Shown here: in pieces, positions 6,379 through 8,000 of the stretch
How positions within the stretch are numbered: position 1 is the first letter of the stretch
How the letters are laid out: each line of letters begins with the position of its first letter
Program-made: the position numbers and the translations under genes
The notes under the pieces: generated by a model
Told to the model about the DNA's origin: nothing
What the model saw: the letters and a program-made list of their open reading frames with translations, nothing else
Database searches by the model: none
NCBI GenBank assembly: GCA_002297645.1
Contig: DBMH01000086.1
Coordinates: forward strand, 1 to 8,000
Reading direction: 5' to 3'
Length of the DNA stretch: 8,000 nucleotides
Source of the DNA: Rhodanobacteraceae bacterium UBA703
Lineage (GTDB): Bacteria; Pseudomonadota; Gammaproteobacteria; Xanthomonadales; Rhodanobacteraceae

Positions 6379-7923
6379 ATGAGCAAGGAAATCACTGCCC
6401 CGTCCGAGTTGGTCCCCGCGCTGCTGCGCGAAGGCCGCCGGCACGGCGTCGCCCTGGCGACGATGTTCGCGACGATCGCGCTCGCCGCCCTCGCGATCGG
6501 CCTGCTGTGGCCGCGCACCTATTCGGCGGCGACGACCATCCTGGTGCAGAGCAGCGACATCATCCAGCCGCTGATGGAAGGCCGCGCGGTGCCGACCGGC
6601 AACGCCGACCGTGCCAGCCTCGCGCGCCAGGTGGTGTTCAGCGACCGCGTCATGCGCGACGTGCTGAAGACCGGCGGCTGGCTCGCGGCGAACCCGTCGC
6701 CGGTCGAGCAGGACCGGCTGATCGAACAGATCAAGGGACGCACGCAGATCACCAGCCCGCGCCCCGAGCTGATCCAGATCGCCTACCAGGACAGGGACCG
6801 CAAGCGCACGTTCGACGTGACCACGCGCATGGCCGAGCTGTTCATCCAGGAAAGCCGAGCGGCGAAGGAACGCGAAAGCCGCGAGGCCTTCGAATTCATC
6901 GACAACCAGGTCAACGACTACCACCAGAAGCTGATCGACGCCGAGGACAGCCTGCAGAAGTACCGCACGGCGAATCCGGACGCGCAGCCGGGAAGCGCCG
7001 CCGACGTCAATTCGCGCATCGGCGCGCTGCGCTCGGAGGTCGAGCAGAGCCGCATGACGCTGATGGAACTGCAATCGAGCATCGGCTCGCTGCAGGGCCA
7101 GCTGTCGGGCGAGTCGAGCGTGACCGCCGTGCAGACGCGCGAAGGCCTGTATCGCGCGCAGCTCGTCGACCTGCAGGCGCAGCTCGACCGCCTGCTGCTG
7201 ACCTACACCGACCAGTACCCGGACGTCGTGCGCACGCGGCGCCAGATGGAGGACATCAAGCGCCAGCTCGCCAGCGAGCAGGAACAGCGGCGCAGCGATC
7301 CGGCCGCTGCGTCGAAGAGCGCATTCGACAACGCCACGTTCAATCCGCACTACCTCGAGATCAAGCGCCAGCTCGGCGAGAAGCAGCAGGCCGCCGCCGC
7401 CGCGCGCTCACGCATGGGAGCGGCCGAGTCGATGCTGAAGGAGGAGATGGAGCGCAGCGGCCGCATCGCCTCCTCCGAAGGCACGCTGGCCGAGCTGACG
7501 CGCGACTACGAGGTCAACCGCGACATCTACCAGGACCTGCTGAAGCGCCGCGAGAACGCGCGTGTCTCGATGGTCATGGACCAGGAGCAGCGCGGCCTGA
7601 CCCTGCGCATCCAGGATCCGGCCGTGATGCCGCTGCGCCCCTCCGGCCTGCGCCTGACGCATTTCGCGCTGGCCGGCATCGCGCTCGCGCTGGCCGTGCC
7701 GATCGGCCTGCTCGCTTCGCTCGTTCAGTTCGATCCGCGCCTGCGGTCCGCGCCGCAGATCGAGCGCCTCGTCGGCGTGCCGGTGCTCGCCACCATTCCG
7801 GTCTACGAAACGCCGCGTGACCGCCGCGTGCAGCGCTCGCGCCTGCTGCTCGCGGCCGTGCTCGTGCTCGGCGCGATCGCCGCCTACGTCTTCATGCTGG
7901 TCCTGCGCATGGTGCAGTACTGA
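6379..7923 (+). CDS. Polysaccharide chain-length determinant, Wzz/GNVR family (XrtA/PEP-CTERM-type)
   Basis: A 514-residue inner-membrane polysaccharide co-polymerase that would set polymer length and link synthesis to the outer-membrane export protein. AGGAGG at 6365-6370, eight bases before the ATG, is the best ribosome-binding site in the window. Topology: a short cytoplasmic tail, membrane segment 1 (about 23-44) leading into a Wzz domain (YSAATTILVQ), a long periplasmic part with charged, heptad-like helices (about 150-300 and 335-375), a GNVR-type segment (about 365-446, LTRDYEVNRDIYQDLLKRR), a proline-containing motif (MPLRPSG, 417-423), membrane segment 2 (about 429-449), a basic cytoplasmic loop and membrane segment 3 (about 489-509). 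No Walker motifs are present, so the kinase is not fused. The third membrane segment and length fit the PEP-CTERM-locus subfamily better than classical Wzz. The TGA overlaps the next ATG by one base, suggesting translational coupling. Confidence 0.92.
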   Translation: MSKEITAPSELVPALLREGRRHGVALATMFATIALAALAIGLLWPRTYSAATTILVQSSDIIQPLMEGRAVPTGNADRASLARQVVFSDRVMRDVLKTGGWLAANPSPVEQDRLIEQIKGRTQITSPRPELIQIAYQDRDRKRTFDVTTRMAELFIQESRAAKERESREAFEFIDNQVNDYHQKLIDAEDSLQKYRTANPDAQPGSAADVNSRIGALRSEVEQSRMTLMELQSSIGSLQGQLSGESSVTAVQTREGLYRAQLVDLQAQLDRLLLTYTDQYPDVVRTRRQMEDIKRQLASEQEQRRSDPAAASKSAFDNATFNPHYLEIKRQLGEKQQAAAAARSRMGAAESMLKEEMERSGRIASSEGTLAELTRDYEVNRDIYQDLLKRRENARVSMVMDQEQRGLTLRIQDPAVMPLRPSGLRLTHFALAGIALALAVPIGLLASLVQFDPRLRSAPQIERLVGVPVLATIPVYETPRDRRVQRSRLLLAAVLVLGAIAAYVFMLVLRMVQY

Positions 7924-8000
7924 TGAACACCGAATCGAACTCCCTCTCCGATCCCGCCGACGCCATGCTGTCGCGCGCCGCGGGCGCCATCGAGCGCCGG
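7923..8000 (+). CDS. Start of a gene, probably the locus tyrosine autokinase (cut by right edge)
   Basis: An ATG at 7923 shares its A with the TGA of the chain-length gene and opens a frame of 26 codons to the edge (MNTESNSLSDPADAML, then a basic helical stretch ending IERR). The visible part has no diagnostic motif. In exosortase A and similar Wzx/Wzy-type loci the gene directly after the chain-length protein is normally a BY-type tyrosine autokinase with a short variable N-terminal helix, which this resembles. The product assignment rests on gene order; the presence of a coding start rests on the overlap and on unbroken GC-rich codon use. Confidence 0.5.
   Translation, partial: MNTESNSLSDPADAMLSRAAGAIERR

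Noticed and set aside
5629..7350. A 573-codon minus-strand open frame over the export and chain-length genes
   Set aside because: Same low-complexity shadow character; the plus-strand genes have a lipobox, conserved domains and strong ribosome-binding sites.

Overview
The window looks like chromosomal DNA of a high-GC gammaproteobacterium, most likely in or near the Xanthomonadales (Lysobacterales). The reasons are the GC-rich third codon positions throughout and a GlmU that reads, from memory, very like the Xanthomonas protein at both ends. The exact genus cannot be told from the sequence alone.

Layout. On the minus strand, from 1517 to beyond the left edge, lies a TPR-containing PAPS-dependent sulfotransferase (C-terminus outside the window). 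All other genes are on the plus strand. glmU (1637-3001) is divergent from the sulfotransferase. It is followed by a TviB-type UDP-GlcNAc 6-dehydrogenase (3093-4385) and an NAD-dependent UDP-uronate 4-epimerase-like protein (4488-5495). A 220 bp regulatory gap (5496-5715) holds a predicted promoter overlapped by a perfect TGTGA-N6-TCACA palindrome. After it comes an export block: a small outer-membrane polysaccharide export lipoprotein (5716-6339), a Wzz/GNVR chain-length determinant (6379-7923), and the first 26 codons of a gene overlapping it by one base (7923 to the right edge), which by position should be the matching tyrosine autokinase. No intergenic stretch exceeds 300 bp. I found no RNA gene, insertion sequence, CRISPR array or long repeat.

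How it fits together. The genes spell out a polysaccharide pathway. GlmU makes UDP-GlcNAc, the TviB homologue oxidises it to UDP-GlcNAcA, and the epimerase probably converts that to the galacto form (UDP-GalNAcA). The export lipoprotein, chain-length protein and predicted kinase would control polymer length and secretion. The short export protein and the three-membrane-segment chain-length protein resemble those of exosortase A (XrtA)/PEP-CTERM loci, so the window is probably the left end of such an exopolysaccharide locus. The exosortase, glycosyltransferases and outer-membrane porin should lie to the right. The most interesting regulatory signal is the CRP/Clp-type palindrome placed at the predicted transcription start of the export genes.
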